From: Comamonas sp. KCTC 72670
GTDB taxonomy: Bacteria > Myxococcota > Myxococcia > Myxococcales > Myxococcaceae
NCBI GenBank assembly: GCA_014656495.1
Contig: BNCN01000001.1
Location: forward strand, 558,001 to 622,000
Length of the DNA: 64,000 bases
Direction of reading: 5' to 3'
A model generated the notes under the pieces. The model saw only the letters and a program-made list of their open reading frames with translations. It did no database searches and was not told the DNA's origin. Of this stretch, positions 45,663 through 54,701 are shown in pieces. The translations under genes were made by a program, and so were the position numbers. The number at the start of each line of letters is the position of its first letter. The stretch's first letter is position 1.

Positions 45663-48600
45663 ATGAACCAAATGCCGCGTTTCCTCCGCCGCATCACAGC
45701 CGTTGCCGTGCTCCTCGGCGCCTGGGCCCTGGTGGGCAATGACCGGGCGCCCTTGCCGCTCACCATGGGGGCAGCCGAGGCCGGTCAGGGCTCGTGGGAT
45801 GGCAGTCTTCCTGCCGCCAAGGGCGAGAAGGCCCCGCACGACCTCAACAGCCTGCGCGTGCTGACGAAGGTCATCCTCTACGTGAAGGAGAACTACGTCG
45901 ACCCGAAGCGGGTGAAGCCGAAGGAGATGATGATCGCGTCGTTGGAGTACGTCGAGAAGAGCGTTCCCGACGTGCTCGTGGACGGCAACGCGGAGACGGG
46001 CAAGCTCAACGTCAACGTGAACGGCAAGCAGCGCGAGTTCGACATCGCCCACGTGGACTCGCTGTGGAAGATGTCGTTCGCGCTCAAGGACGTCTTCGAC
46101 TTCCTGTCGAAGAACATGCGCCCCATCGAGGACACGCGCGACGTGGAGTACGCGGCCGTCAACGGCATGCTCTCCACGTTGGATCCGCACTCGGTGCTGC
46201 TGCGTCCGGAGCTGTACCGGGAGATGAAGCTGTCCACGAAGGGTGAGTTCGGCGGCCTGGGCTTCGTCATCCAGATGCGCGAGGGCAACCTCACCGTCGT
46301 GAAGGTCATCCCGAAGACGCCCGCGCACCGCGCCGGCATCCTGAAGGACGACCGCATCAAGAAGATTGGCGAGGAGTCCACCGTCAACATGGACCTCAAC
46401 GAGGCCGTGTCGAAGCTGCGCGGCCCGGTGGACAGCCGCATCACCATTACGGTGGAGCGCGACGGCTGGGAGAAGCCCCGCATCATGACGCTCGCCCGCG
46501 CCATGATTTCGATTGAGAGCGTGCAGCACAAGCTGCTCGCCAACAACGTCGGCTACATCCGCCTGAAGAACTTCCAGGGCAACACCACGCGCGACCTCGA
46601 GGCGGCGCTGACGCAGATGCGCAAGCAGGCGGACGCGAAGGGCGGCTTCAAGGGCCTGGTGCTCGACATGCGCGGCAACCCGGGCGGTCTGCTGGAGCAG
46701 GCCATCCAGGTCTCCGACACGTTCCTGTCCAGCGGCACCATCGTCGCGACGGTGGGCCTGTCCGACAAGCTGCGCGAGGAGAAGCGCGCCCGTCCGACGG
46801 AGGGCGAGGACACCTACCCCATCGCGGTGCTGGTGAACGCCGGTAGCGCCTCCGCGTCCGAAATCGTGGCCGGCGCGCTGAAGAACCTCGACCGCGCGAC
46901 CATCATTGGCCGCCAGACGTTCGGCAAGGGCAGCGTGCAGGTGCTGTACGACTTCCCGGATGACAGCGCGCTGAAGCTGACCATCGCCAAGTACCTCACC
47001 CCCGGTGACGTCTCCATCCAGGAGGTCGGCATCGTCCCGGACATCCAGCTCATCCCCACCCGCGCCACCGACGAGCGCGTGGACGTGTTCGCGCCGCGCC
47101 GCTCCATGGGCGAGGCCGACCTGGACCAGCACTTCGGCAATCCGGACTCCACCACCGTGGCCAAGAAGCGCGAGGACGTGCTCGACCGCGAGAAGCCGCT
47201 GGTGACCCTCAAGTACCTGAAGGTGGACGAGAAGCAGGCGCAGGCCACCGCCAAGAAGGAGAAGGAAGAGGGCAAGGCCGCTCCGAAGACCGCCGCCAAC
47301 GACAAGAAGCACGGGGACAAGGACCCGATGCTCGACGTGGACGTGGCGGGCATCGGTGAGGACCTGGACGACCAGCTCGACGCCGAGGCGCAGGAGGAGA
47401 TCAAGGAGGACTTCGAGGTCCTCTTCGCCCGTGACTTCGTGCTGCGCGCTCCGGCCACCACGCGCAAGGAGCAGCTCAAGCAGGGCAAGACGTTCATCGA
47501 CCAGAAGCGCGGCGAGGAAGAGACGCGCATCAACGCCGCCATCGCGGCGCTGGGGGTCGACTGGAGCGCCGGCCCGACGCCGAAGAACGTGCAGATGGCC
47601 GTGTCGATGACGCCGGGCCCGGACACGAAGATCACCGCGGGCGAGGTCATGGAGATGGCGCTGACGGCGGAGAACCGCGGCACCGAGCCGCTCAAGCGCG
47701 TGCGCGCCTGGACGGAGAGCGACAACGCGTTCCTCGACCGCCGCGAGTTCCTCTTCGGCGCGCTGGCCCCGGGCGAGAAGAAGACCTGGAAGGTGAAGGT
47801 GCGCCTGCCCAAGGACCTCACCAGCCGCCGTGACGACGTGACGGTGCGCTTCTTCGACGACAACGGCGCGCTGCCGGAGACGCGGGTGGCCGAGCTCAAC
47901 TTCGTCGAGCTGCCCCGCCCCGCCTTCGCCTTCAACTGGCAGGTCATCGACGACTGCGCCACCTGCAACGGTGACGGCACCGTTCAGCGCGGCGAGACGG
48001 TCTCCGTGCTGCTCGACGTGACGAACGCGGGCTCCGGCCCGGCGCTCGACTCGTTCACGCAGATCAAGAATGGCGGCGACGCGAACATCTTCATCGAGAA
48101 GGGCCGCTTCAAACTGGGCGAGCTGAAGCCCGGCGAGACGAAGACGGCGCGCTTCCAGTTGGAGGTGAAGAAGGGCTTCAAGGGCGACACCTTCCCGCTG
48201 AAGCTGGCCATCATCGACGAGCCGCTCGAGGAGTTCGTGATGGAGAAGCTGGAGCTGCCCGTCACCGACGGCGCCGTGGCCACGCTGGAGCCGAAGAAGG
48301 GACTGGTCCGCCTGGCCGACAAGGTGGACCTCTACGGGGCGCCCACGCAGAACGCCCGGCCGGTGGCGAAGCTGAGCGGCACCACCGTGCTCGCCGCCGA
48401 GGCGGCCAACAAGGGCTTCTACCGCGTGGAGCTGGAGAAGGACCGCTTCGCCTTCGTGCGCAGCCAGGACGCGAAGGAAGTGAAGACGGGCAAGGCCACC
48501 GCGCCCAAGGCCACGCTGGCCACCCGCCACCGTCCGCCGGACATCCGCCTGGACGTGGACCCCGCCGCGGGCGGGCTCGTGGCCAACGGCGACAAGTTCA

Positions 48601-48893
48601 CGCTCTCCGGCGTGGTGACGGACCCGAACGGCCTGCTGGACGTCTACGTGCTGGTGAACGACCAGAAGGTCTACTTCAAGGGCGTGGACCCCAAGGGCAC
48701 CGAGCCGAACACGCTGAAGTTCTCCACCGAGTTCGCGCTGAAGGAAGGCAACAACAACGTGCTGGTGGTGGCGCGCGAGGACAGTGACTTCGCCAGCCGC
48801 CGCACCCTGGTCATCCGCCGCCGCCCGGCGGAGGTCGCCCAGAAGATGGCCGTCCAGGCGCCTCCTCCTGCCGGCAAGCAGCAGCCGCAGTAG
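45663..48893 (+). CDS. S41-family C-terminal processing protease with large extension
   Basis: The ~1077-residue exported protein has a signal or anchor helix, a PDZ domain (GEFGGLGFVIQMREG, near 195-275), and an S41 protease core with Ser in GSASASEIVAGAL (near 398) and Lys in TFGKGSVQ (near 424), the Ser/Lys dyad. A Lys/Glu-rich linker follows. About 480 further residues hold immunoglobulin-like beta modules, a DDCATCNGDG motif and an SH3-like segment. Bacterial CtpA is about 400-500 residues, so the extension more than doubles it. Start: ATG 45663, with ATG 45672 also possible. Confidence 0.9.
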   Translation: MNQMPRFLRRITAVAVLLGAWALVGNDRAPLPLTMGAAEAGQGSWDGSLPAAKGEKAPHDLNSLRVLTKVILYVKENYVDPKRVKPKEMMIASLEYVEKSVPDVLVDGNAETGKLNVNVNGKQREFDIAHVDSLWKMSFALKDVFDFLSKNMRPIEDTRDVEYAAVNGMLSTLDPHSVLLRPELYREMKLSTKGEFGGLGFVIQMREGNLTVVKVIPKTPAHRAGILKDDRIKKIGEESTVNMDLNEAVSKLRGPVDSRITITVERDGWEKPRIMTLARAMISIESVQHKLLANNVGYIRLKNFQGNTTRDLEAALTQMRKQADAKGGFKGLVLDMRGNPGGLLEQAIQVSDTFLSSGTIVATVGLSDKLREEKRARPTEGEDTYPIAVLVNAGSASASEIVAGALKNLDRATIIGRQTFGKGSVQVLYDFPDDSALKLTIAKYLTPGDVSIQEVGIVPDIQLIPTRATDERVDVFAPRRSMGEADLDQHFGNPDSTTVAKKREDVLDREKPLVTLKYLKVDEKQAQATAKKEKEEGKAAPKTAANDKKHGDKDPMLDVDVAGIGEDLDDQLDAEAQEEIKEDFEVLFARDFVLRAPATTRKEQLKQGKTFIDQKRGEEETRINAAIAALGVDWSAGPTPKNVQMAVSMTPGPDTKITAGEVMEMALTAENRGTEPLKRVRAWTESDNAFLDRREFLFGALAPGEKKTWKVKVRLPKDLTSRRDDVTVRFFDDNGALPETRVAELNFVELPRPAFAFNWQVIDDCATCNGDGTVQRGETVSVLLDVTNAGSGPALDSFTQIKNGGDANIFIEKGRFKLGELKPGETKTARFQLEVKKGFKGDTFPLKLAIIDEPLEEFVMEKLELPVTDGAVATLEPKKGLVRLADKVDLYGAPTQNARPVAKLSGTTVLAAEAANKGFYRVELEKDRFAFVRSQDAKEVKTGKATAPKATLATRHRPPDIRLDVDPAAGGLVANGDKFTLSGVVTDPNGLLDVYVLVNDQKVYFKGVDPKGTEPNTLKFSTEFALKEGNNNVLVVAREDSDFASRRTLVIRRRPAEVAQKMAVQAPPPAGKQQPQ

Positions 48894-48921
48894 GCACGTC
48901 CAGGCGCCTGCCGCCGCTTTC

Positions 48922-48970
48922 CGGGCGGTCTTTCCCGAGGAACTCCGCGGGAGAGGCCGCCCGTTTTGTT
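48922..48970 (+). terminator. Strong rho-independent terminator after the S41 protease
   Basis: A 16-bp stem (CGGGCGGTCTTTCCCG at 48922-48937 with CGGGAGAGGCCGCCCG at 48948-48963, two G-U pairs) is followed by TTTTGTT. It lies 28 bp after the protease stop. Confidence 0.9.
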
Positions 48971-49053
48971 GACGCTCCTCGCGAGCAGGCGTTAGCGTCC
49001 GGCGCGGTGGGCGCCTCACCGGCCGGTCGCGCGCCCGGGAGGCGGTGAATCGA

Positions 49054-49950
49054 ATGCGGACGTTCAGTCGGTGGCTGGCCCTCGCGGCCTGGGCGTCAGG
49101 GGCGTCCGCGCTCGCGGCGCCGAATGACCTGGAGATCGCTCGGTTCGGCAACCCCACGGGAGAGAACGCGGTGGCGTCCGCCGACGCGGACTTCCAGGCC
49201 TTCGCGCGCATCATGGGCGCGGCCATCACCTCGGTGAACCTGATGCCCCCGGAGACGACGGGGCACTCGGCCTGGGCCATCAACGCGGAGCTCTCCGTGG
49301 TGTCCCTGCCGGGCAGCGTGAACATCCCCACGCAGCGAGATCAGCCCTCCACGGTGCTCATCCCGTCGTTCCACGCGCGCAAGGGCCTGCCCTTCTCGCT
49401 GGAGCTGGGCGGCCGCGTCGGCTGGGTGGAGGAGAGCAGCCAGGTGGTGGCCACCGGCGAGGTGAAGTGGGCCGCCAACGAGGGCTTCACCTACCTGCCC
49501 GACTTCGGTGTGCGCGGCCACGTGACGAAGCTGTTCGGCGCGAGGGACCTGAGCCTCACGGTGATGGGCCTGGACTTCGGCGTGGGCAAGCAGTTCCCCC
49601 TGGGTGGCATGGTGACGCTGACGCCCTACGGCGGCCTGGACCTGGGCTTCGTCGGCGCGACCTCCAGCCGCATCGACTTCAATCAGGACCGGTCCTTCGA
49701 CGACACGACGGGGGATGACTCGCGCGAGGCGCTGACCAACACCGCCGCGTACCGGAAGGTGGGCTTCGGCAGCAACGTCAACCAGCGCATCTACGGCGGT
49801 GTGCGGTTCATCGGCGGCGTGCTCCAGTTGGGCGCGGAGCTGTCGCTGACGCGCACGGGCAGCGTCTCCTTCCAGGAGAACGGCAACACCGTGGAGCGGG
49901 GCCTTCCCGCCGTGTTCGCCTTCAACACCACGCTCGGCCTGGACTTCTGA
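49054..49950 (+). CDS. Outer-membrane beta-barrel-like protein, function unknown
   Basis: This 298-residue protein has a signal peptide ending near ASALAAP, then glycine-rich alternating strands (LPFSLELGGRVGWVEES, GRV, GGMVTLTPYGGLDLGFV) and ends in LGLDF with a C-terminal Phe. ATG 49054 is chosen because GGAGG lies 11 bp upstream; the in-frame GTG nine bases earlier is too close to it. A terminator precedes it, so it is a separate unit from the protease. No specific family. Confidence 0.75.
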   Translation: MRTFSRWLALAAWASGASALAAPNDLEIARFGNPTGENAVASADADFQAFARIMGAAITSVNLMPPETTGHSAWAINAELSVVSLPGSVNIPTQRDQPSTVLIPSFHARKGLPFSLELGGRVGWVEESSQVVATGEVKWAANEGFTYLPDFGVRGHVTKLFGARDLSLTVMGLDFGVGKQFPLGGMVTLTPYGGLDLGFVGATSSRIDFNQDRSFDDTTGDDSREALTNTAAYRKVGFGSNVNQRIYGGVRFIGGVLQLGAELSLTRTGSVSFQENGNTVERGLPAVFAFNTTLGLDF

Positions 49951-49953
49951 GCG

Positions 49954-50679
49954 CTACCCGGCGGGGTGCAGGGCCTGACGGACCGCCCCCGGCCGGTTGG
50001 TGATGAGGTAGCTGATGCCCAGGCGCTCCAGCTCATGGGCGCGCTGGGCGTCATCCACCGTCCAGGCCGCCACGCTCAACCCCGACGCGCGCCAGCCGGC
50101 CACCCGCTCCGGGGTGCAGGCCTCGTGGAAGGGGTGGACCGAGTGTGACGAGACGAGCGGGCTCACCGCGTAGGCCTGCACGGCCCAGGACTTGTCCGGG
50201 TCGATGAGCAGCCCCCGGCGCAGCTCCGGCGCCGCCGCCGCGAGCCGGAAGAGGCAGAGCGGGTTGAAGCTGGAGATGACCACCCGGCCCGCCAGCCCGT
50301 GCTTGCGCACCAGCCGCGCCACCCGCTCCGCGAGGCCCCCGTCGTCGGCGCGCTCACACTTGAGCTCGATGTTGACCAGGAACTGGGGTGGCAGGGCCTC
50401 CAGGACCTCCTCCAGCAACGGGATGCGGGCGGGCGCGAACCCCAGCGGCGAGCCGACATCCGCGCGCTGAAGCTTCCACCACGGCGTGAGGCGGACCTCC
50501 CACGGCAGGTGGGCGAGCCGCTCCAGCCGCTCGTCGTGGCAGACGACGACCTCCCCGGAGCCACAGAGCATCGCGTCCAGCTCCACCCCGTCGGCGCCCT
50601 GGCGGGCGGCCTCGGCGAAGGCTTCCAGGGTGTTCTCGGGGGCGTCGGCGCTGGCGCCACGGTGGGCTAGCAGGAGCAT
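49954..50679 (-). CDS. Glycerophosphodiester phosphodiesterase
   Basis: This enzyme hydrolyses glycerophosphodiesters from phospholipid turnover to glycerol-3-phosphate and an alcohol. The 241-residue TIM-barrel protein has the catalytic and metal residues in LAHRGASADAPENTLEAF, GVELDAML and VVCHDERLERL. No signal peptide is present, so it resembles cytosolic UgpQ, but no ugp transport genes are adjacent. Converges with the barrel gene 3 bp away. Confidence 0.92.
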   Translation of the reverse strand: MLLLAHRGASADAPENTLEAFAEAARQGADGVELDAMLCGSGEVVVCHDERLERLAHLPWEVRLTPWWKLQRADVGSPLGFAPARIPLLEEVLEALPPQFLVNIELKCERADDGGLAERVARLVRKHGLAGRVVISSFNPLCLFRLAAAAPELRRGLLIDPDKSWAVQAYAVSPLVSSHSVHPFHEACTPERVAGWRASGLSVAAWTVDDAQRAHELERLGISYLITNRPGAVRQALHPAG

Positions 50680-50790
50680 GCCCCCCAGTCTGCGCGGGTG
50701 CGCGGCGGCGTGCAGCAGAAGTCCGACCGGGCGTACAGCGGTGGACGCACGGCTTGCCTCCCCCCGCCCTTTGCTGCACTGTGCTTCATC

Positions 50791-51018
50791 ATGCTGGGCC
50801 TCGGCCTCGGAGAAATCATCGTCCTCGGCTTCATCCTGCTGGTGGTCTTCTCGGCCGCCCGCATGGGTCAGCTCGGCAATGCCGTGGGCAAGTTCGTGTA
50901 TTCGTTCCGCAAGGCGTCGCGTGGCGATGACCTGGTGGACGCGAAGCCACTCCCCCCCACGCGCCGCAGCAGCACGGACGCCGAGTTCACCGAGCCCGAG
51001 CAGCCGCGCCGCCGCTAG
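50791..51018 (+). CDS. tatA: TatA/TatE-like twin-arginine translocation protein
   Basis: This 75-residue protein has one transmembrane helix (LGEIIVLGFILLVVFSA), a short hinge and an amphipathic helix (MGQLGNAVGKFVYSFRKA), then a charged tail, the TatA plan. The usual F-G-P-x-K-L-P hinge is replaced by FSAARMGQLG, so the hinge Pro is missing. No tatB or tatC is adjacent. The start is ATG 50791, directly before the helix. Confidence 0.8.
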   Translation: MLGLGLGEIIVLGFILLVVFSAARMGQLGNAVGKFVYSFRKASRGDDLVDAKPLPPTRRSSTDAEFTEPEQPRRR

Positions 51019-51248
51019 GCCCCTCCCTTGCCCTGACGCGAAGCCTCATGCCTGCGTCGGGCAGCATGGGGGCGTGATTCGCGCCGCCGGCGTGTGGGAA
51101 CCGGGGCAAGACGTCCCTGGCGCAACAGCCTTGAGGAACGGGGATGGGCGCACAGGCCTCCGCGCCTGCGTCGCCCTGGATGCGCACGGAGCCTCTCGTG
51201 CCCGGGGCGGAACGTGCGCTCCACCGTGCGACGGGCGCACCTCCGCGG

Positions 51249-52049
51249 TCAGTCGTGCCCGTGCGGCCCGATGCGTGCGGGTACGTGTTCGGCGGGGAGC
51301 CCCGGCCTCTCACCTTCCGCGAGCAGCCGCGTGGCCTGCGCACGAAGGGCCGGATGCAGCGAGGCGTTCGAGACGAGCTCCCTCAAGTCCCCCGTGTTGA
51401 GCAGCGGGACGATTTTCGCCCCCGTCTCCGGAGGCAGGTACGGGTTGAAGACGAGCGCGCGCCGGACGGCATGCCGCACGGACCAGCGCGGGGACTTCCA
51501 GATTTCGAGGAGGGGCTCGGGCCGGGCCGGGCGGCGCGCGGCGATGCGGACCACCAGCTCCTCGGTGAGCCGGGGGTTGATGAGCACGTTGCGCAGGACG
51601 GTCGGGTTGCTGACGGTGGCCAGCCGGGACAGCGTGTCCGGGTCCCGGGTGAGGCGGGCCTGCTGCTTCAGGTGCCCCAGCGACTGGGAGAAGGCGTTCG
51701 CGTCCGCGCGCGCCGCGGCGTCCGCGTCCATCTCCAGCTTCGCGGGCCCCTGAACGAACAGGTCCGCCACGGTGTCGAGCGACTGCACATGCGCGAGCCG
51801 CCGCAGGGACTCCACGTGAGGGATGTGCTCGGCCTCCTGCTCCAGCGCGGCCATGAAGTCGGACAGCGCGCAGGCGGCGGGGCCCCATCCCGCCCGGGAC
51901 AAGGCGATGAGCTCGCCAATCAGCTCGTTGGAGTCGAGCGGATCTCTCCAGGCGAGCTCACGCGCGGCGGCCTTGCGCCGCACCTCCGCGCCGCCGCTCA
52001 GGGCGTGGATGAATCGAGCGACGGTCCGGGCATCCTCCTGCGTGGGCAT
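51249..52049 (-). CDS. HEAT-like helical-repeat protein, function unknown
   Basis: This 266-residue protein has no signal peptide and is almost all helix. It has repeats of the leucine-rich-variant/HEAT kind (TVSNPTVLRNVLINPRLTEE, PRWSVRHAVRRALVFNPYLP, ELVSNASLHPALRAQATRLL), where each ends at a conserved NP or HP turn. Such arrays bind other proteins. It lies 6 bp after the zinc-ribbon gene and probably shares its transcript. The 230 bp between its stop and the TatA-like gene show nothing clear. Confidence 0.75.
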   Translation of the reverse strand: MPTQEDARTVARFIHALSGGAEVRRKAAARELAWRDPLDSNELIGELIALSRAGWGPAACALSDFMAALEQEAEHIPHVESLRRLAHVQSLDTVADLFVQGPAKLEMDADAAARADANAFSQSLGHLKQQARLTRDPDTLSRLATVSNPTVLRNVLINPRLTEELVVRIAARRPARPEPLLEIWKSPRWSVRHAVRRALVFNPYLPPETGAKIVPLLNTGDLRELVSNASLHPALRAQATRLLAEGERPGLPAEHVPARIGPHGHD

Positions 52050-52055
52050 GGTGGC

Positions 52056-54536
52056 TCACTCGCGCTTGCGGCCCGCTTCCGCCGTCTTGGAGAGGTCGGG
52101 CTCCAACGTCAGCTCCAGCCGGAAGCCGCCCATGTCCGTGGGGTGCTCCGGAAACACGACGACGAAGGGCGCCTTCGCGCCGGGCGCCACGGAGACGGCG
52201 GCGGCGTCGATGCGCTGGCGCAGGGCCGAAGCCGACTCGGGCGTGCCGGCGGCGTAGAGTTCCTCGGGCGTGGGCACGCCGCCCACCAGCGCCTCGGAGG
52301 AGGCCACGCGCTGCTGCCCGTCGTACATCGCGGCGCGCACCCGGATGCGTGACGCCGTCCCTGACTGGTTCAACGCCTCGCCCCGGACGTAGAAGAGGGA
52401 GCGACCGTCGCGCGTCTCGTAGAGGCCGTTCGTCACGTCCACGGCCACGAGCGGCTTCTGGACAGGGACCAGCAGCGAGCGCACCGACTCCAGCGACAGG
52501 GCCGACAGGTCGACCCGGCCGTCGCGCTGATACATCCGGCCCGCGATTCCCAGCGCCGCCACCGCGACCGCCGCCACCATGAAGTTGACGACGAACCCCA
52601 GCGCCTTGCCGAAGCGGCTCGACGGCCGACGCTGGGGGATGCCCACGTCCTCGGGCCGCGCAGTGGGCTTGGCCACGGTGACCACGGGCTTCGTTGGAAG
52701 CCCGTCCATGTCCAGCACCTCGCGCTGGACACCGCTGGACGCGCCCACCCGGCCCAGCGTCACCCCGTAGTCCTGGGCCCCCTCCAGGGACGGCACATCC
52801 GCGAGCAGCGACGCGCCCGACAGGTCCTCGGAGCCGGGGTCTGTCGTCCCGAACAACGCCGCACGGCCGGTGTCCGTCGGGAGCACGCCGGAATCCTCGC
52901 CGTGCGCGCCGCTGTCCGACCCGAGGTCGAACAAGTCGCCTGGGTTCGAGGAGGCGCCGTGCCCGGCTGCGGAGTCTCCGTCGCCAGGAGCGAGGCCGCC
53001 CGCCATGTCCATGGCACCGAAAGGAGACGGACCGCCAGGCGCTCCGGCGTCACCCGGCGTCCCGACATCAATGGACGCAAAGGGGTCATGCCCCGCGGGA
53101 GACGGAGCCACGGGTGCCTTCGCGGGTGGCGCGCTCCTGTCGGGCCGAGAAGGCGGCGCGCCGTGGAGGTCGATGGACGCGAAGGGGTCATGCCCCGCCG
53201 GTGGCGGAACTGGGGGCGCCGCGCTCTTCGTCTGCGGCGAAGGCGGCGCGCCGTGGAGGCCGATGGCCGCGAACGGGTCCGCACTCGCCGGGGGTGGACT
53301 GGTCCGGCCAGGCTTTGCTCCAGGTGCACCATGCAGGTCGATGGACGCGAACGGGTCCGCATCCACCTGTGGGGCCCCCGCCTGAGCGGCCTTGGCGGGT
53401 GCCGCACCATGCAAGTCGATGGACGCGAACGGGTCCGCGTTGCCCTGGGGCCCCCCGACTCGGGCAGGCTTGGGCGCCGGGGCCCCGTGAAGGTCGATGG
53501 ACGCGAACGGGTCTGCCTCACCCTGCGCAGGCGCGCTGACCGCTCCCCTCCCCGCAGGCGTGGCCCCAGGAGGGGACGCGGGGGGAGCGCCCCCCCCTGC
53601 CACGGGCAGCGTCGCGCTCCCCGCGTCGTCGATGTCGAGCGACGCGAACGGGTCCTCCTCCCCCATCGTCGGAGCCCCCGCGGGCGCGGAGGGCGCTGGC
53701 GCCACGTCGATATCGATGGAGGCAAACGGGTCGTCCCCACCGTACGAGGGAGGCTGACGTCCCGCGGGCCGCAGCACCCCGAGCGCCACCGCGCCCGTGG
53801 GGCTGGCCCCCTGAGGTGGCGGCACGGCACCCCGGCGGAGCGCCCCCGCCGAGGCCGAGGCCTCCGGCCTGGCCGGCCCCGGCTCGCCCAAAAGGTCCGT
53901 AAACGGGTCCGCCCCGGGCCGTGGCGGCGCGGGCGGCGCGGCGCCTCGGCGGGCGCTGGCAGGAGAAACGGCGGGCGGCGCGGCGTCCTGCACCGGCGGC
54001 GCGGGCCGGTCCTCCATCCCTGGGGGCGGGCCTCGAGGCGCCCCCCCCGGACCCGAGGCACCTGCCTTGGAGGGCGGCGGACGTCCAGGATTCCCCGGAA
54101 CTGGCACGACAAAGGCCCCTGGGGGCGCGGGCGGCGACGCGGGCACGTCGTCCGGCAGCGGTATCCGGGTGACGCGCGTCGGCTCCTGGAAGACGCTGTC
54201 ATCCGAGCCCAGGTCCCCGTCCATGCTGTTCCAGGTCGAGGAAGACGCGCTGGGGCGCCCGGGGAGGGGCCTGGTTGCCTCGACCCCCATCTCGAAGTAG
54301 CCCGGCTTGGTGAGCTCCACCGACCGGGGGTCGGGAGCCACCCCGAAGCGCGCGAAGGGGTCGGCCTGCCCGTCCGTCGAGGGAGCGGGCGGCTCAGGGG
54401 GGACGGGGGCCGCGGCCTCGCGGGCGACCCGGAACGTGTTCTGGCATTTGGTGCAGCGGACCTTGACCCCCTTCTCGGTCACCTTCTCGTCGGGGATCTT
54501 GAACCGCGTCTGGCACCGCTCACACTTGACGATCAT
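52056..54536 (-). CDS. MJ0042 zinc-ribbon protein with DPFASIDLHGAP repeats and one membrane helix
   Basis: This 826-residue protein starts with a zinc ribbon (C5, C8, C28, C31) of the MJ0042 family. Residues ~45-600 are Pro/Ala/Gly-rich and contain about ten short motifs of type DPFASID, five of them near-identical DPFASIDLHGAP copies spaced 26-35 residues. A transmembrane helix at about 640-660 is followed by a DUF3426-like C-terminal domain (FYVRGEALNQSG), probably periplasmic. The layout recalls myxobacterial AgmX/GltJ-type proteins, but no GYF or TonB-like part is seen. It may tie cytoplasmic partners to the envelope. Confidence 0.85.
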   Translation of the reverse strand: MIVKCERCQTRFKIPDEKVTEKGVKVRCTKCQNTFRVAREAAAPVPPEPPAPSTDGQADPFARFGVAPDPRSVELTKPGYFEMGVEATRPLPGRPSASSSTWNSMDGDLGSDDSVFQEPTRVTRIPLPDDVPASPPAPPGAFVVPVPGNPGRPPPSKAGASGPGGAPRGPPPGMEDRPAPPVQDAAPPAVSPASARRGAAPPAPPRPGADPFTDLLGEPGPARPEASASAGALRRGAVPPPQGASPTGAVALGVLRPAGRQPPSYGGDDPFASIDIDVAPAPSAPAGAPTMGEEDPFASLDIDDAGSATLPVAGGGAPPASPPGATPAGRGAVSAPAQGEADPFASIDLHGAPAPKPARVGGPQGNADPFASIDLHGAAPAKAAQAGAPQVDADPFASIDLHGAPGAKPGRTSPPPASADPFAAIGLHGAPPSPQTKSAAPPVPPPAGHDPFASIDLHGAPPSRPDRSAPPAKAPVAPSPAGHDPFASIDVGTPGDAGAPGGPSPFGAMDMAGGLAPGDGDSAAGHGASSNPGDLFDLGSDSGAHGEDSGVLPTDTGRAALFGTTDPGSEDLSGASLLADVPSLEGAQDYGVTLGRVGASSGVQREVLDMDGLPTKPVVTVAKPTARPEDVGIPQRRPSSRFGKALGFVVNFMVAAVAVAALGIAGRMYQRDGRVDLSALSLESVRSLLVPVQKPLVAVDVTNGLYETRDGRSLFYVRGEALNQSGTASRIRVRAAMYDGQQRVASSEALVGGVPTPEELYAAGTPESASALRQRIDAAAVSVAPGAKAPFVVVFPEHPTDMGGFRLELTLEPDLSKTAEAGRKRE

Positions 54537-54701
54537 TCAGCAGGCCCGGCAGGAACCACGAGTATAGGACGACGGGGCGGACACGCGAACCGGGTTCACG
54601 TTGCTTGCTCGCCTCCAACCCCTCTGCTACGAGAATCGCCCCTGCGAGACTCAGGCGGGGCACGTGGCTTGAAGTCGAGCCCAAAAGGGGCGGAGAGACA
54701 C

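Noticed and set aside
45615..49331. Open frame of over 1200 codons opposite the S41 protease
   Set aside because: Composition (Arg, His, Val, Leu repeats) is that of a shadow; the plus strand has clear PDZ/S41 motifs and a terminator.
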